Source: an uncultured euryarchaeote (GTDB lineage Archaea; Thermoplasmatota; Poseidoniia; Poseidoniales; Poseidoniaceae). From it: a stretch of DNA of 9,681 nucleotides. The position numbers were made by a program, and so were the translations under genes. The notes below the pieces were generated by a model. That model ran no database searches and had not been told where the DNA came from. It saw nothing but the letters and a program-made list of their open reading frames with translations. The stretch is from positions 1 to 9,681 of the forward strand of contig CALBJF010000203.1 in assembly GCA_937892665.1 (NCBI GenBank). Reading direction: 5' to 3'. Below are positions 1 to 7,466 of the stretch, piece by piece. Each line of letters opens with the position of its first letter. Position 1 is the stretch's first letter.

Positions 1-553
1 GAGAGGCGAGAATAAGTTTGCAACCGAATCGAACCAATGCATGAGATAGGCTGTGGACAGTACGTCCATATCGTAGATCTCCAGCAAGGACGACCGATAA
101 TCCCTCAAGCGTACCATGGGATTGCAGAATTGTGAACAAATCGAGCATTGTTTGTGTAGGATGATGGCCAGCCCCATCTCCACCGTTTAGGATTGGTACT
201 CGTGCGGCATCCTGGGCGTATCGTGCAGCACCCTGTCTTGGATGGCGCATTGCGATTATGTCAGTATATCCATCGACCATCTGAATGGTATCAAACAGTG
301 TCTCACCTTTCACCACAGAGGAGGTTTTTACATCACCTAAATTGACGACATCACCACCCAATCGCTTCATTGCAGTCTCAAATGACATACGTGTGCGTGT
401 ACTTGGCTCGAAGAAAAGGTTCCCCAGAATCTTGCCTTCAAGCAGGGGGAGATAGGCCTCCCCTCGTGCAACTGGAAGCAAACGTGCTGCATCATCTAGG
501 ATGCTGAGAATATCTTCATTGGTTAAATCGTCCATCGTGATGAGCCCTTTCAT
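1..553 (-). CDS. pyrB: Aspartate carbamoyltransferase catalytic subunit, N-terminal part (cut by window edge)
   Basis: This enzyme joins carbamoyl phosphate and L-aspartate to give N-carbamoyl-aspartate, the committed step of de novo pyrimidine synthesis in the cytoplasm. The first 184 residues are visible; about 120 more should lie beyond the left edge, since the family has about 305. Seen in the frame: the carbamoyl-phosphate loop FEPSTRTR (residues 48-55), VKGET with Lys82 of the neighbouring-subunit loop, MRHPRQGAAR (Arg103), GGDGAGHHPTQT with His131, and GDLRYGRTVHSL (158-169). The last motif is close to the E. coli/archaeal type, whose catalytic trimers usually pair with a PyrI regulatory chain; none is visible here. 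I chose the ATG at 553 because MKGLITMDDL aligns with known family starts and AGGGG lies about 7 bases upstream; in-frame ATGs at 586, 592 and 598 would only add an unsupported leader. It is divergent from the next gene. Confidence 0.96.
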   Translation of the reverse strand, partial: MKGLITMDDLTNEDILSILDDAARLLPVARGEAYLPLLEGKILGNLFFEPSTRTRMSFETAMKRLGGDVVNLGDVKTSSVVKGETLFDTIQMVDGYTDIIAMRHPRQGAARYAQDAARVPILNGGDGAGHHPTQTMLDLFTILQSHGTLEGLSVVLAGDLRYGRTVHSLSHALVRFGCKLILAS

Positions 554-600
554 TTCAAGTCCCCTTCTACGCAACCATCCAAGCATACCCATGAACATTG

Positions 601-618
601 TTGCAGATTCGGATGCAA
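601..618. promoter_or_regulatory. Small inverted repeat between divergent pyrB and membrane gene
   Basis: TTGCA and TGCAA form a 5-bp dyad around an 8-base centre in the 80-bp space between pyrB (start 553) and the plus-strand gene (start 634). No good TATA box is visible in this space for either gene. The dyad could be an operator, but arms this short occur often by chance. Confidence 0.15.
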
Positions 619-633
619 ACCGTCGGTGGTTTC

Positions 634-2424
634 ATGACGAAAACACCCGTCCGTCAACTTATGCTCTGGGGAGATGTTGAGGAAGCCATCAAGGCTGAAC
701 GTCTCCTCCGTATCCAACGAATCGAGCGCCTGAGTACGATTTGTGCCTTAATGTGCCTCGCTGGAGCGGTATGGCTTGCTTGGCCTACGCTGAAAGAGGC
801 CTTTTCTGGAGATGCAGAACTTCTCTCAGGCCTCGGAATGCCAATACTTGTCATCCTTTGGGGAATTGTTCTCCAGGATTTAATCCTCGATGATCCGAAG
901 GCAAGAACACGAGTAGGGGCAGCATGCAGTATGTTTTGGCCTCTCTTGATCATGTTTGCAATACGCTCTTATGGGACAGAACTAAGCGAAATCCTCGCTT
1001 GTGTTCTTTTATTTGGTCTTGGTTTTGCAATGCTAAAAGGTTCAGCCAATACACTCCGTGGTGGAATCGATGTTATGCGATTCCGGGCAATGATGACGGC
1101 TCTTGGAGGTCTTACAGTTCTCGGTGTCCTCGTTGGAGATCGGGCAGAAGAAACATGGATTCAATCTCCAAGTGATTGGTTGCATCCTATGCTAGCAGCA
1201 ATCGTTCTTCTACAGGTTGTTTATCTCTGGATTGCTGGAGACAATCTGCGTCATGAAAGAAAAGCCTTCAGAACAGAACTTGATCGACTTGAAAATAGGA
1301 TTCTTATTCTTCGATCAGAAGGTGCAGCAGTAGATCAAGCAAGCAGTTTGGTGACGACGGCTAAAGAAGAAGGGCATATTGATCCTGATTTAGGATTGCG
1401 TCTTCTGACTGAAGCAGATGAAGACATTGAGCGCTCGCTTTCTCTTGCGGGGGACGTCGATGTCGTCCGAACAGAGGCTCTTGCAGTCATCGAACATGCA
1501 GAAGATCTCACACCCCTTGCCAAGCGCCCACGAAAATCCTACGAAATGGGTCAAAGAGAAGCCTCCCTCGGTTCGTTACGAGAAGCTGAGGCCTTGTACC
1601 GCCAAGCAAAGATTCGAGCTCAAGAAATCGTCACTTGGTGGGCACAAGCAGAAGGGGCTATCAATCATGCAAATGAATTATTGACAGGTCAATCTGGTGC
1701 TGCTATCGATAACATGAGAGAAATCATTCGAGATGCTCGTAAACAACTTGAGCGAGAAGCTCCAAAGAAAGCATTTGAACTTGCTGTGGTTATACCAATT
1801 CAACTTCAAGCAGATGGGGATGCAAAGGAACGCGCAGAAGTTGTCTTGAAAGATGCTGCTAAGGCCCTCAAAGCATCAGAAGGATTCGATACATCAGACC
1901 TCGAGCATCGCATGGATCAAGCTGAATCAGCCCTTGAAGCAGGTGATACTGGACAAGCGATTGGTCTTGGAGAAGGTATCATGAGAGTTATCAATATTGA
2001 AAGAGAAGCGATGGACAGCGTCCGTCGTGCTTTGCGTCAGCGAAAGAAACTCCTTGCCCGCTTCGAAGGTTTCTCAGATTCAGATAAGTGGATGCTTCGC
2101 TTTACATCTGTTCAGAAAGCAGCAGATGAGCGCCAATGGAGTCATGCAGCAACTCTGCTTGAACGTTTAACCATCGATTTGGATGCTCTTGGTAACGAAC
2201 AAGATGAAGCAAACACATTACTCACATTCGTTCGTGAAGAATGGGCAGTACTTCGCAATCAATGCGAAGCATCGAATCTTCCTGCGACCGATGAAGACAT
2301 GAAGAACACCGATGCAGCCATTGCTCTTGCCGCAGACCGTCTCAAAGAAGGGCAGGTTGGGGATGCGTTGGAACAACTTGGTCAGGCAGACGCAGCGATG
2401 GAACGTCTTCGAAGACGTGTTTGA
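634..2424 (+). CDS. Unrecognised membrane protein: six TM helices plus long helical cytoplasmic tail
   Basis: I do not recognise a family. From the ATG at 634 the protein has 596 residues. A basic N-terminus (residues 15-32) precedes six hydrophobic stretches at about 33-50, 62-83, 95-110, 116-135, 150-167 and 183-202. The basic N-terminus and even helix count predict both ends in the cytoplasm. Residues 203-596 are charged, low in proline and almost all helical, with heptad-like runs (204-225) and recurring hairpin units such as ESALEAGDTGQAIGLGE (431-447) and AADRLKEGQVGDALEQLGQA (566-585) that resemble degenerate TPR-type repeats. No catalytic motif is visible. Start choice: the frame is open from TTG 598 and ATG 613, but 634 has GGTGG just upstream and gives a natural MTKTPVRQL start. 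It is convergent with the next membrane gene, with no base between the stops. A scaffold or assembly role is possible but is a guess. Confidence 0.85.
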   Translation: MTKTPVRQLMLWGDVEEAIKAERLLRIQRIERLSTICALMCLAGAVWLAWPTLKEAFSGDAELLSGLGMPILVILWGIVLQDLILDDPKARTRVGAACSMFWPLLIMFAIRSYGTELSEILACVLLFGLGFAMLKGSANTLRGGIDVMRFRAMMTALGGLTVLGVLVGDRAEETWIQSPSDWLHPMLAAIVLLQVVYLWIAGDNLRHERKAFRTELDRLENRILILRSEGAAVDQASSLVTTAKEEGHIDPDLGLRLLTEADEDIERSLSLAGDVDVVRTEALAVIEHAEDLTPLAKRPRKSYEMGQREASLGSLREAEALYRQAKIRAQEIVTWWAQAEGAINHANELLTGQSGAAIDNMREIIRDARKQLEREAPKKAFELAVVIPIQLQADGDAKERAEVVLKDAAKALKASEGFDTSDLEHRMDQAESALEAGDTGQAIGLGEGIMRVINIEREAMDSVRRALRQRKKLLARFEGFSDSDKWMLRFTSVQKAADERQWSHAATLLERLTIDLDALGNEQDEANTLLTFVREEWAVLRNQCEASNLPATDEDMKNTDAAIALAADRLKEGQVGDALEQLGQADAAMERLRRRV

Positions 2425-2429
2425 TCAAA
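2403..2429. terminator. Candidate bidirectional terminator: two adjacent perfect palindromes
   Basis: ACGTCTTCGAAGACGT (2403-2418) is a perfect 16-bp palindrome inside the last codons of the plus-strand gene. One base later, TTTGATCAAA (2420-2429) is a perfect 10-bp palindrome that contains both stop codons. In RNA from either strand the first can fold as a 6-bp stem with a UCGA loop. There is no strong T-run on either side, so this is not a classic intrinsic terminator. Its place exactly where two genes collide is the main reason to suspect a role. Confidence 0.35.
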
Positions 2430-4986
2430 GAAGGCCTCTATTCTCAAGGGCTTCAATATCAAGTCCCGCTGGAAGGCCAAGATCAACTGGCATTCCTCCT
2501 ATTGTAGCAATGATTCCATAGAGGTGGAGATACAACCCAGCAGGCGCTTCCTTCTCATTCGAATTGTATGGAATTTGCTTCCAAGCAGATCGCTTGTTGT
2601 AATATTTTGAGACGGATTGATCAGGTGAGTGGGTAATCCAAACATTTGCCATTGCAGCATGCTTGAGCGAGCGCGAACTACTCAACCGAGGTGAAACTTG
2701 AACTGTATGGACAATTGTCCAATCCTTGACCCAGTCTTCTCCTGAATCGATCAACATCGTTATGCCCGTCGATTCCCTACCCATTGCGTCCATGTGCCCT
2801 AATTCGTGAAGAATTCTAACCAGCGAACGAACATGTGGATGTCGAGGTTCAGCATTACGTAACTCGCGTGCAATACGAACAGCAGTATTGTGACGGCTTG
2901 CATCCAAGTGCATTAGGGCGAGAACGACCTTCCCTTGAGACCATGATGAAGTAGGGTAGTCTGAATGATTCTCGAATTTCTTCATAAAATCTTCGAGCAT
3001 AGTAATCGCTTCTTCATGACGGCCAGCTAAACGCATTCTCGCACAATCGCCCAGGAACATCATTCTGTATGGAGGCGAATTCTTTGTTGCTTTTGCAGGA
3101 CGAGGCTCACCGACAGATGTACGTCGCAACAAATCGATGTTTCGTCTCATCAATGGATCGATACTCAGAATTGGTTGAGATGTTACAGGAACCTCTCTCT
3201 TTCGATTGAGGACAGCAGCAAACCAATGCAAGCGAGCAGCTTCAACATCACTCTTGTTGAGCAGGGACAATCGAGGAGCGGCTTCTGGCAGGTCTCGCTG
3301 GCTTAAGCTTGCAGCAGCCAACACCAAACGGGCAACTTGGGCTTCACGACCGCCTTGAAGAGCGAGCATAGAGACAGCATATTCTTCAGCCTCTTCCCAT
3401 CGATTTAATCCAGCAAAGAGTTGCATTCTCGCTCCAGTTTCTCTCAACAAATCAAGACCTTGCATCGAATCTTCACTTGTATTGAGAATATCATCAAATT
3501 GCTCAATTGCCCGTGTCCAAGCATCTTTTGCTACTAATTCAGTGAATGGCTTCTGCTTGAGATAGATGACATCTTCCATCTGCGTCAGCATATCTCTTTG
3601 TTCACTGATTGAAGCATCAAAGGATATGTCGTCCAGTTTTGAGCCAACTTGCAAGGATGTTAGCCAAATGAAGAGGAATCCGATTTGACCACCTGCGGCA
3701 AGCATCCAAGTCAATTCTTCCATGGCATCTTTCGTAACAACGGAACATAGCGTGTCCTCCCATGTTCCACATTGGCCGCCTTGTGGTAAGAAACTCGAAT
3801 CCCAAAATGTAATCATCGCCAGTGCTAGCAAGAGCATAGATTGGCCTGCGAATCCAGTGAAACAAAAGTTCAGAACCTTTGCTTGCTGACTGCGTTCTGC
3901 TCGAAGCAATCGGCTGTCTGCAAGTCGAATTCCACCTCTACCTGAAACATCTTGAACATCCAAGAAAAGAATTCGTGCTACTTCATAAACGAACAGGAAG
4001 CCAACCAGAGCGACGTTGAGAAGAAGGAATAATAAAATCGCTGAAACCAACGGAACTCGAAGGCCAGGCTCTGCAATGTTTGAAAACAACTCGATAAGGA
4101 AGAAACCAAGCACACCGCCTTCTTCCATAATCGTGGCTTGTTCTCGATATTCAGGAAGTTCAAGTACACGTTCAGAATGGGTAAACAGCTCCGGAGAGAC
4201 AAAGATCGCAACAAGAGAAATCAATGTATTAATCGCAACAATTGGCATTGCGATTGTGTTGAAATGAACAATTCGTGCAATCAGCTGTTGTCGTGCATTT
4301 GGAATATGATTGTGAAAAGGAGATGCCTTTCCTTTGGCAATTTGTGATGACGATTGACGCAAGGCTTGCCATGATGTTCCCAAAACACGTCCATAGGCGA
4401 TAATGGATGGTGAGAATGCGAGGAGTAGGCAAACACTCAATTTGCGATCCGAAGAGACGCCTCTAGCATCAAGAATCGTATACAATATCGCTACGCCGCA
4501 GAACCAAAATACAGTCAGCGCCACATAGGCATACGATCGAGCACGACTCGCTTCCTGTAATCGAGCACGTCCGTGACCGATCGGCTTGATGATTTGTGCT
4601 CCCAATGAAGAGCCAGAAGAGATAACTGCTGGCCATACAATGAGAATCAAAGCAAGAGCAATATTCGGGGCGTGGTATCCATCACTCCATCCTTGTGAAG
4701 TGATAAGATATTCAAAAAAGAGCAAAAGTGCTCCAGTTAGTGCAAAAAGATATGTTGCAACTCCAAAACGCATCCCTCTACTTTGGAGAAGATCCCGAGC
4801 CTCTCCGAATGTAGAAGTAATCGTATGGACTTCATACCGTTTTGGACCCGTTTCAAAGGCAACCTGTAGACCTCGCAACTGGCGGGGAACCACTGTTCTC
4901 CAAAAAAGAAGTGCAATTGCTGCTGCTAAAATAAGCGGCACAATCGCAACGGCGGAAAAACCGCCGATAATAGATGGAGCCGACAT
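2425..4986 (-). CDS. Unrecognised large membrane protein with TPR-like C-terminal half
   Basis: The product has 853 residues and I do not recognise a family. Hydrophobic segments lie at about 11-29, 75-95, 106-124, 150-172, 181-200, 240-263, 311-338, 371-395 and 425-446, with a weaker one at 290-305. Basic loops at 30-74, 125-149, 200-239 and 345-370 fit a nine-helix model with the N-terminus outside and the C-terminus in the cytoplasm. That model places Cys406 and Cys414 together in an outward loop, where they could form a disulfide. Residues 450-740 are soluble paired helices with TPR-like turns such as LFAGLNRWEEAEEYA (523-537) and RLAGRHEEAITML (652-664). A last segment (about 745-853) looks more globular, with mixed strands. 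The ATG at 4986 has AGGAG four bases upstream, which supports this start. It lies 65 bp downstream of thrS on the same strand and shares its overall plan with its convergent neighbour. HELGH at 727-731 is probably part of a TPR helix. Confidence 0.88.
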   Translation of the reverse strand: MSAPSIIGGFSAVAIVPLILAAAIALLFWRTVVPRQLRGLQVAFETGPKRYEVHTITSTFGEARDLLQSRGMRFGVATYLFALTGALLLFFEYLITSQGWSDGYHAPNIALALILIVWPAVISSGSSLGAQIIKPIGHGRARLQEASRARSYAYVALTVFWFCGVAILYTILDARGVSSDRKLSVCLLLAFSPSIIAYGRVLGTSWQALRQSSSQIAKGKASPFHNHIPNARQQLIARIVHFNTIAMPIVAINTLISLVAIFVSPELFTHSERVLELPEYREQATIMEEGGVLGFFLIELFSNIAEPGLRVPLVSAILLFLLLNVALVGFLFVYEVARILFLDVQDVSGRGGIRLADSRLLRAERSQQAKVLNFCFTGFAGQSMLLLALAMITFWDSSFLPQGGQCGTWEDTLCSVVTKDAMEELTWMLAAGGQIGFLFIWLTSLQVGSKLDDISFDASISEQRDMLTQMEDVIYLKQKPFTELVAKDAWTRAIEQFDDILNTSEDSMQGLDLLRETGARMQLFAGLNRWEEAEEYAVSMLALQGGREAQVARLVLAAASLSQRDLPEAAPRLSLLNKSDVEAARLHWFAAVLNRKREVPVTSQPILSIDPLMRRNIDLLRRTSVGEPRPAKATKNSPPYRMMFLGDCARMRLAGRHEEAITMLEDFMKKFENHSDYPTSSWSQGKVVLALMHLDASRHNTAVRIARELRNAEPRHPHVRSLVRILHELGHMDAMGRESTGITMLIDSGEDWVKDWTIVHTVQVSPRLSSSRSLKHAAMANVWITHSPDQSVSKYYNKRSAWKQIPYNSNEKEAPAGLYLHLYGIIATIGGMPVDLGLPAGLDIEALENRGLL

Positions 4987-5030
4987 GATTCTCCTAACTC
5001 ATTTCGCTTTTAATTGAATGCGAATAAAAA
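4987..5030 (-). promoter_or_regulatory. Shine-Dalgarno site and TATA-like box before the large membrane gene
   Basis: On the minus strand AGGAG (4991-4995) sits four bases before the ATG at 4986 and is the clearest ribosome-binding site in the window. TTTTTATT (5023-5030) lies where an archaeal TATA box would start a transcript near position 5000, giving a leader of about 14 bases that includes the AGGAG. The same T-rich run lies about 20 bases past the thrS stop and could equally serve as a thrS terminator. A weak inverted repeat, TTCGC/GCGAA (5003-5007 and 5020-5024), lies between. The RBS is well supported; the promoter is inferred. Confidence 0.45.
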
Positions 5031-5051
5031 TGGTACACAAAGACCTATTTT

Positions 5052-7073
5052 TCACTCTGAATCAGGAACCAGACTTGGTTGGGAAACCTTTTCTGTGATC
5101 TCTTTTACAATATCATCGACAAACTGATCGAGTGGAACATCTGAAATTTGTGACCCCGTTCTTGAGCGTAATGAGACACAATTGTTGTTCATTTCACCAT
5201 CACCAAGAATCATCATGTAAGCAGGACGCATCTTACGATGCGTTCGGATTTTCTTTCCAATTGTGTCATCACCATCATCGATTTTCACACGAACATTTTG
5301 GTCACGTAACTTCTCAGCAACCTCTGCAGCATACTGCTTGTGCTTCTCCGAAATGGTAAGGATGTGAATTTGTGTTGGGGAGAGCCATGTAGGAAACTTA
5401 CCTGCGAAATGCTCTATTAGGACTCCACAAAACCGTTCCATAGATCCAAATGGTGCTCGATGAATCATAACTGGGCGATGATTTTCTCCGTCATTTCCCT
5501 TGTACGAAAGGTCAAATCGTTCTGGAAGATTGTAATCGACTTGAACAGTTCCAAGTTGCCATTCACGACCGATGACATCCTTGACAACGAAGTCAATTTT
5601 AGGTCCGTAGAAAGCGGCTTCTCCTTCTTCTTCTGACCAATTTACACCAAGTTTAGCAGCTGCAGCACGACACGCTTCTTCTGCTCTATCCCAACGTTCA
5701 GAATCACCGACATATTTGTCGGAGTTTGGGTCTCGCAAACCGACACGTACACGGTAATCGTGCATTCCAAGGACATCAAAAATAGTCTGAACCAGTTCAA
5801 TACAGCCCATGACTTCGGCTCCGATTTGATCTTCAGTTACGAACAGGTGAGCGTCATCTTGAGTGAATCCTCGAACACGAGTCATACCCGATATCTCACC
5901 AGATTGTTCCCATCGATAGACTGTACCAAATTCAGCGAGTCTCAATGGTAAATCACGGTATGAGCGTGCTTGTGAAGCATAGATTTTGACGTGATGTGGG
6001 CAGTTCATTGGTTTGAGCATATAGCCATCGATATCACCAGTGTTCATCATGTTCGATAATTCCGAACATGAACAACCTTCATCTGCTAATTTCTTCATCA
6101 AATCACGTTCAACAAGTGGCGGATACTGACTTTCTTGATAATATGGGAAATGGCCGGATGTACGATATAAATCGAGTTTTCCAATGTGTGGGGTGAAGAC
6201 CTGATCGTAGCCTTGGCGACGTAGGTGATAGGAAATGAAATCCTGCAGTTCTTGACGAATAACAGCCCCTCTTGGTGTCCACATGATGAGTCCTTGTCCA
6301 ACTTCCTCATCAACATGGAATAATTGCAAATCCTTTCCGAGTTTGCGATGGTCACGCAGTTTGGCTTGTTCCATCTGATTCAGTGTCGCTTTGAGAGCTT
6401 CCTTTGTGGGCTCAACAATTCCATAGATTCGAACCAACTGTTCACGAGATTGGTCGCCTCTCCAATAGGCAGAGGATACGGACGTGAGTCGGCTGAACAT
6501 CAACTTAGCAGTGCTTGGTACGTGAGGTCCAAGACACAAATCGTACCATTCGCCTTGTTTGTATATCGTTGATCCATCTCCATCTTCTAACTTGTCGTCG
6601 ATGATTTCTATCTTATATTTATTCGATTGAAAATGGTCGCGGAGTTCCTGTTCTTCAAGTTCAACTCTCTCAACTTGGATATTACGTCGTGCAAGTTCAT
6701 GCATTTTCTTTTCAATAGCCTTGAGATCGCTTATTGCAATTGGTTCCATTGCAAAGTCGTAGTAGAATCCACGATCGATTGCAGGTCCAATGGTTGGTTT
6801 CGCATCAGGATAGATCTCCATAACCGCCTGAGCAAGTAAGTGAGCAGCGCTGTGTCGAAGAATATGGATCCCCTCATCACTGGAGGCAAGAATGCCTTCC
6901 ACGCTACAGTTGACCTCAAGAGAAGTCGAGAAGTCTCGCTCAACACCGTCGATACGGGCGGCTAAGCACCCATGCTTCTTTCCAAGAGCATCAATAACGA
7001 CTTCACCAGCAGTAATGCCTGCAGCATATTCGTTGACTGTTCCGTCAGGCAGAGTTACATTGACCATTGACAT
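5052..7073 (-). CDS. thrS: Threonyl-tRNA synthetase, bacterial architecture
   Basis: This class II synthetase charges tRNA-Thr with threonine in the cytoplasm. From the ATG at 7073 it has 673 residues. Domains in order: TGS (about 3-62, starting MVNVTLPDGT); N2 editing domain (about 69-220) with HSAAH (His74, His78) and DLCLGPH (Cys180, His184), the site that clears mischarged serine; catalytic core (about 240-565) with zinc ligands Cys358 (MNCPHH), His409 (DDAHLF) and His538 (IHRA), motif 2 around YRWEQSGEISGMTRVRGF and motif 3 at GSMERF; and a C-terminal anticodon-binding domain (about 567-665). Most archaea instead carry a different, D-aminoacyl-tRNA-deacylase-like editing domain, so bacterial origin by transfer is likely. 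The stretch between SGHF and MNCP is about 25 residues longer than I recall in E. coli and holds CSCSEL. Start choice: an upstream in-frame ATG at 7088 adds five residues, but GAGG sits seven bases before 7073; ATG 7067 is also possible. Confidence 0.97.
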   Translation of the reverse strand: MSMVNVTLPDGTVNEYAAGITAGEVVIDALGKKHGCLAARIDGVERDFSTSLEVNCSVEGILASSDEGIHILRHSAAHLLAQAVMEIYPDAKPTIGPAIDRGFYYDFAMEPIAISDLKAIEKKMHELARRNIQVERVELEEQELRDHFQSNKYKIEIIDDKLEDGDGSTIYKQGEWYDLCLGPHVPSTAKLMFSRLTSVSSAYWRGDQSREQLVRIYGIVEPTKEALKATLNQMEQAKLRDHRKLGKDLQLFHVDEEVGQGLIMWTPRGAVIRQELQDFISYHLRRQGYDQVFTPHIGKLDLYRTSGHFPYYQESQYPPLVERDLMKKLADEGCSCSELSNMMNTGDIDGYMLKPMNCPHHVKIYASQARSYRDLPLRLAEFGTVYRWEQSGEISGMTRVRGFTQDDAHLFVTEDQIGAEVMGCIELVQTIFDVLGMHDYRVRVGLRDPNSDKYVGDSERWDRAEEACRAAAAKLGVNWSEEEGEAAFYGPKIDFVVKDVIGREWQLGTVQVDYNLPERFDLSYKGNDGENHRPVMIHRAPFGSMERFCGVLIEHFAGKFPTWLSPTQIHILTISEKHKQYAAEVAEKLRDQNVRVKIDDGDDTIGKKIRTHRKMRPAYMMILGDGEMNNNCVSLRSRTGSQISDVPLDQFVDDIVKEITEKVSQPSLVPDSE

Positions 7074-7120
7074 AGAGGCGCCTCGCATTCATTGGTCGAC
7101 GGTCCTATTGATGAATCCGC

Positions 7121-7132
7121 CGATTAAATTTA
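7121..7132 (-). promoter_or_regulatory. Possible TATA-like box for thrS
   Basis: On the minus strand TAAATTTAATCG overlaps the stop codon of the small acidic gene and lies about 50 bases before the preferred thrS start. It is the only AT-rich patch in this short gap and could give thrS its own transcript with a leader of 25-30 bases. If thrS is only read through from the small gene, the element is meaningless. Confidence 0.25.
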
Positions 7133-7423
7133 CCATTCAACGATGATGTCATCATCCATATCTTGTGACGGCTTATCGAGAATGACTTGTTCTTTCTTCG
7201 GAACATCTTCTTCCTCTTTCTCTGGAGCAACAACAAACTCTTCTTGGGCTTGAACCGGTTCAAGTTTGAATCCGAATTGAGGATTTGTAGGACTCTGCTC
7301 TTGATTTTCGTTGGTTTCAATTTCCTCTTTCAAGGGTGCTGCTTCACCTTTTCCGATATCTTTCATACTCTCTTTCATGACGTCATCGAGAACGATTTCA
7401 TCAGGAGTTGATTCTTTGGCCAT
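7130..7423 (-). CDS. Small highly acidic, probably disordered protein upstream of thrS
   Basis: I do not recognise it. From the ATG at 7423 it has 97 residues, with 28 Asp/Glu, 10 Lys and no Arg, His, Cys or Tyr, for a net charge near -18. The first 25 residues (including DEIVLDDVMKESMKDIG) could form an amphipathic helix. Residues 26-85 are rich in E, P, Q and K and look disordered. The chain ends in DMDDDIIVEW, with the only Trp as the last residue, which resembles a short binding motif. No signal peptide or membrane segment is visible. The frame also opens at TTG 7441, but that adds a basic MKRWKY leader; ATG 7423 is preferred. It lies about 56 bp before thrS on the same strand and is divergent from the NAD kinase-like gene. 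It could be a partner or chaperone-like tail for another protein, but nothing in the sequence shows which. I judge it real from its ATG, its biased composition and the otherwise empty space. Confidence 0.68.
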   Translation of the reverse strand: MAKESTPDEIVLDDVMKESMKDIGKGEAAPLKEEIETNENQEQSPTNPQFGFKLEPVQAQEEFVVAPEKEEEDVPKKEQVILDKPSQDMDDDIIVEW

Positions 7424-7466
7424 GTATTTCCATCGCTTCAAAGAACTTCAAGACATCGGTTTCTTG

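Noticed and set aside
598..633. TTG 598 or ATG 613 as the start of the six-helix membrane protein
   Set aside because: They add a short uncharacteristic leader. ATG 634 has GGTGG just upstream. ATG 613 cannot be excluded.
4586..5017. 143-codon plus-strand open frame opposite the large membrane gene
   Set aside because: It is fully antisense to the start of the membrane gene. The composition is that of a shadow frame, and the opposite strand has a clear RBS and start.
7088..7110. Palindromic GTCGAC core in the gap before thrS as an operator
   Set aside because: Only six bases are symmetric, which is expected by chance in DNA of this length.
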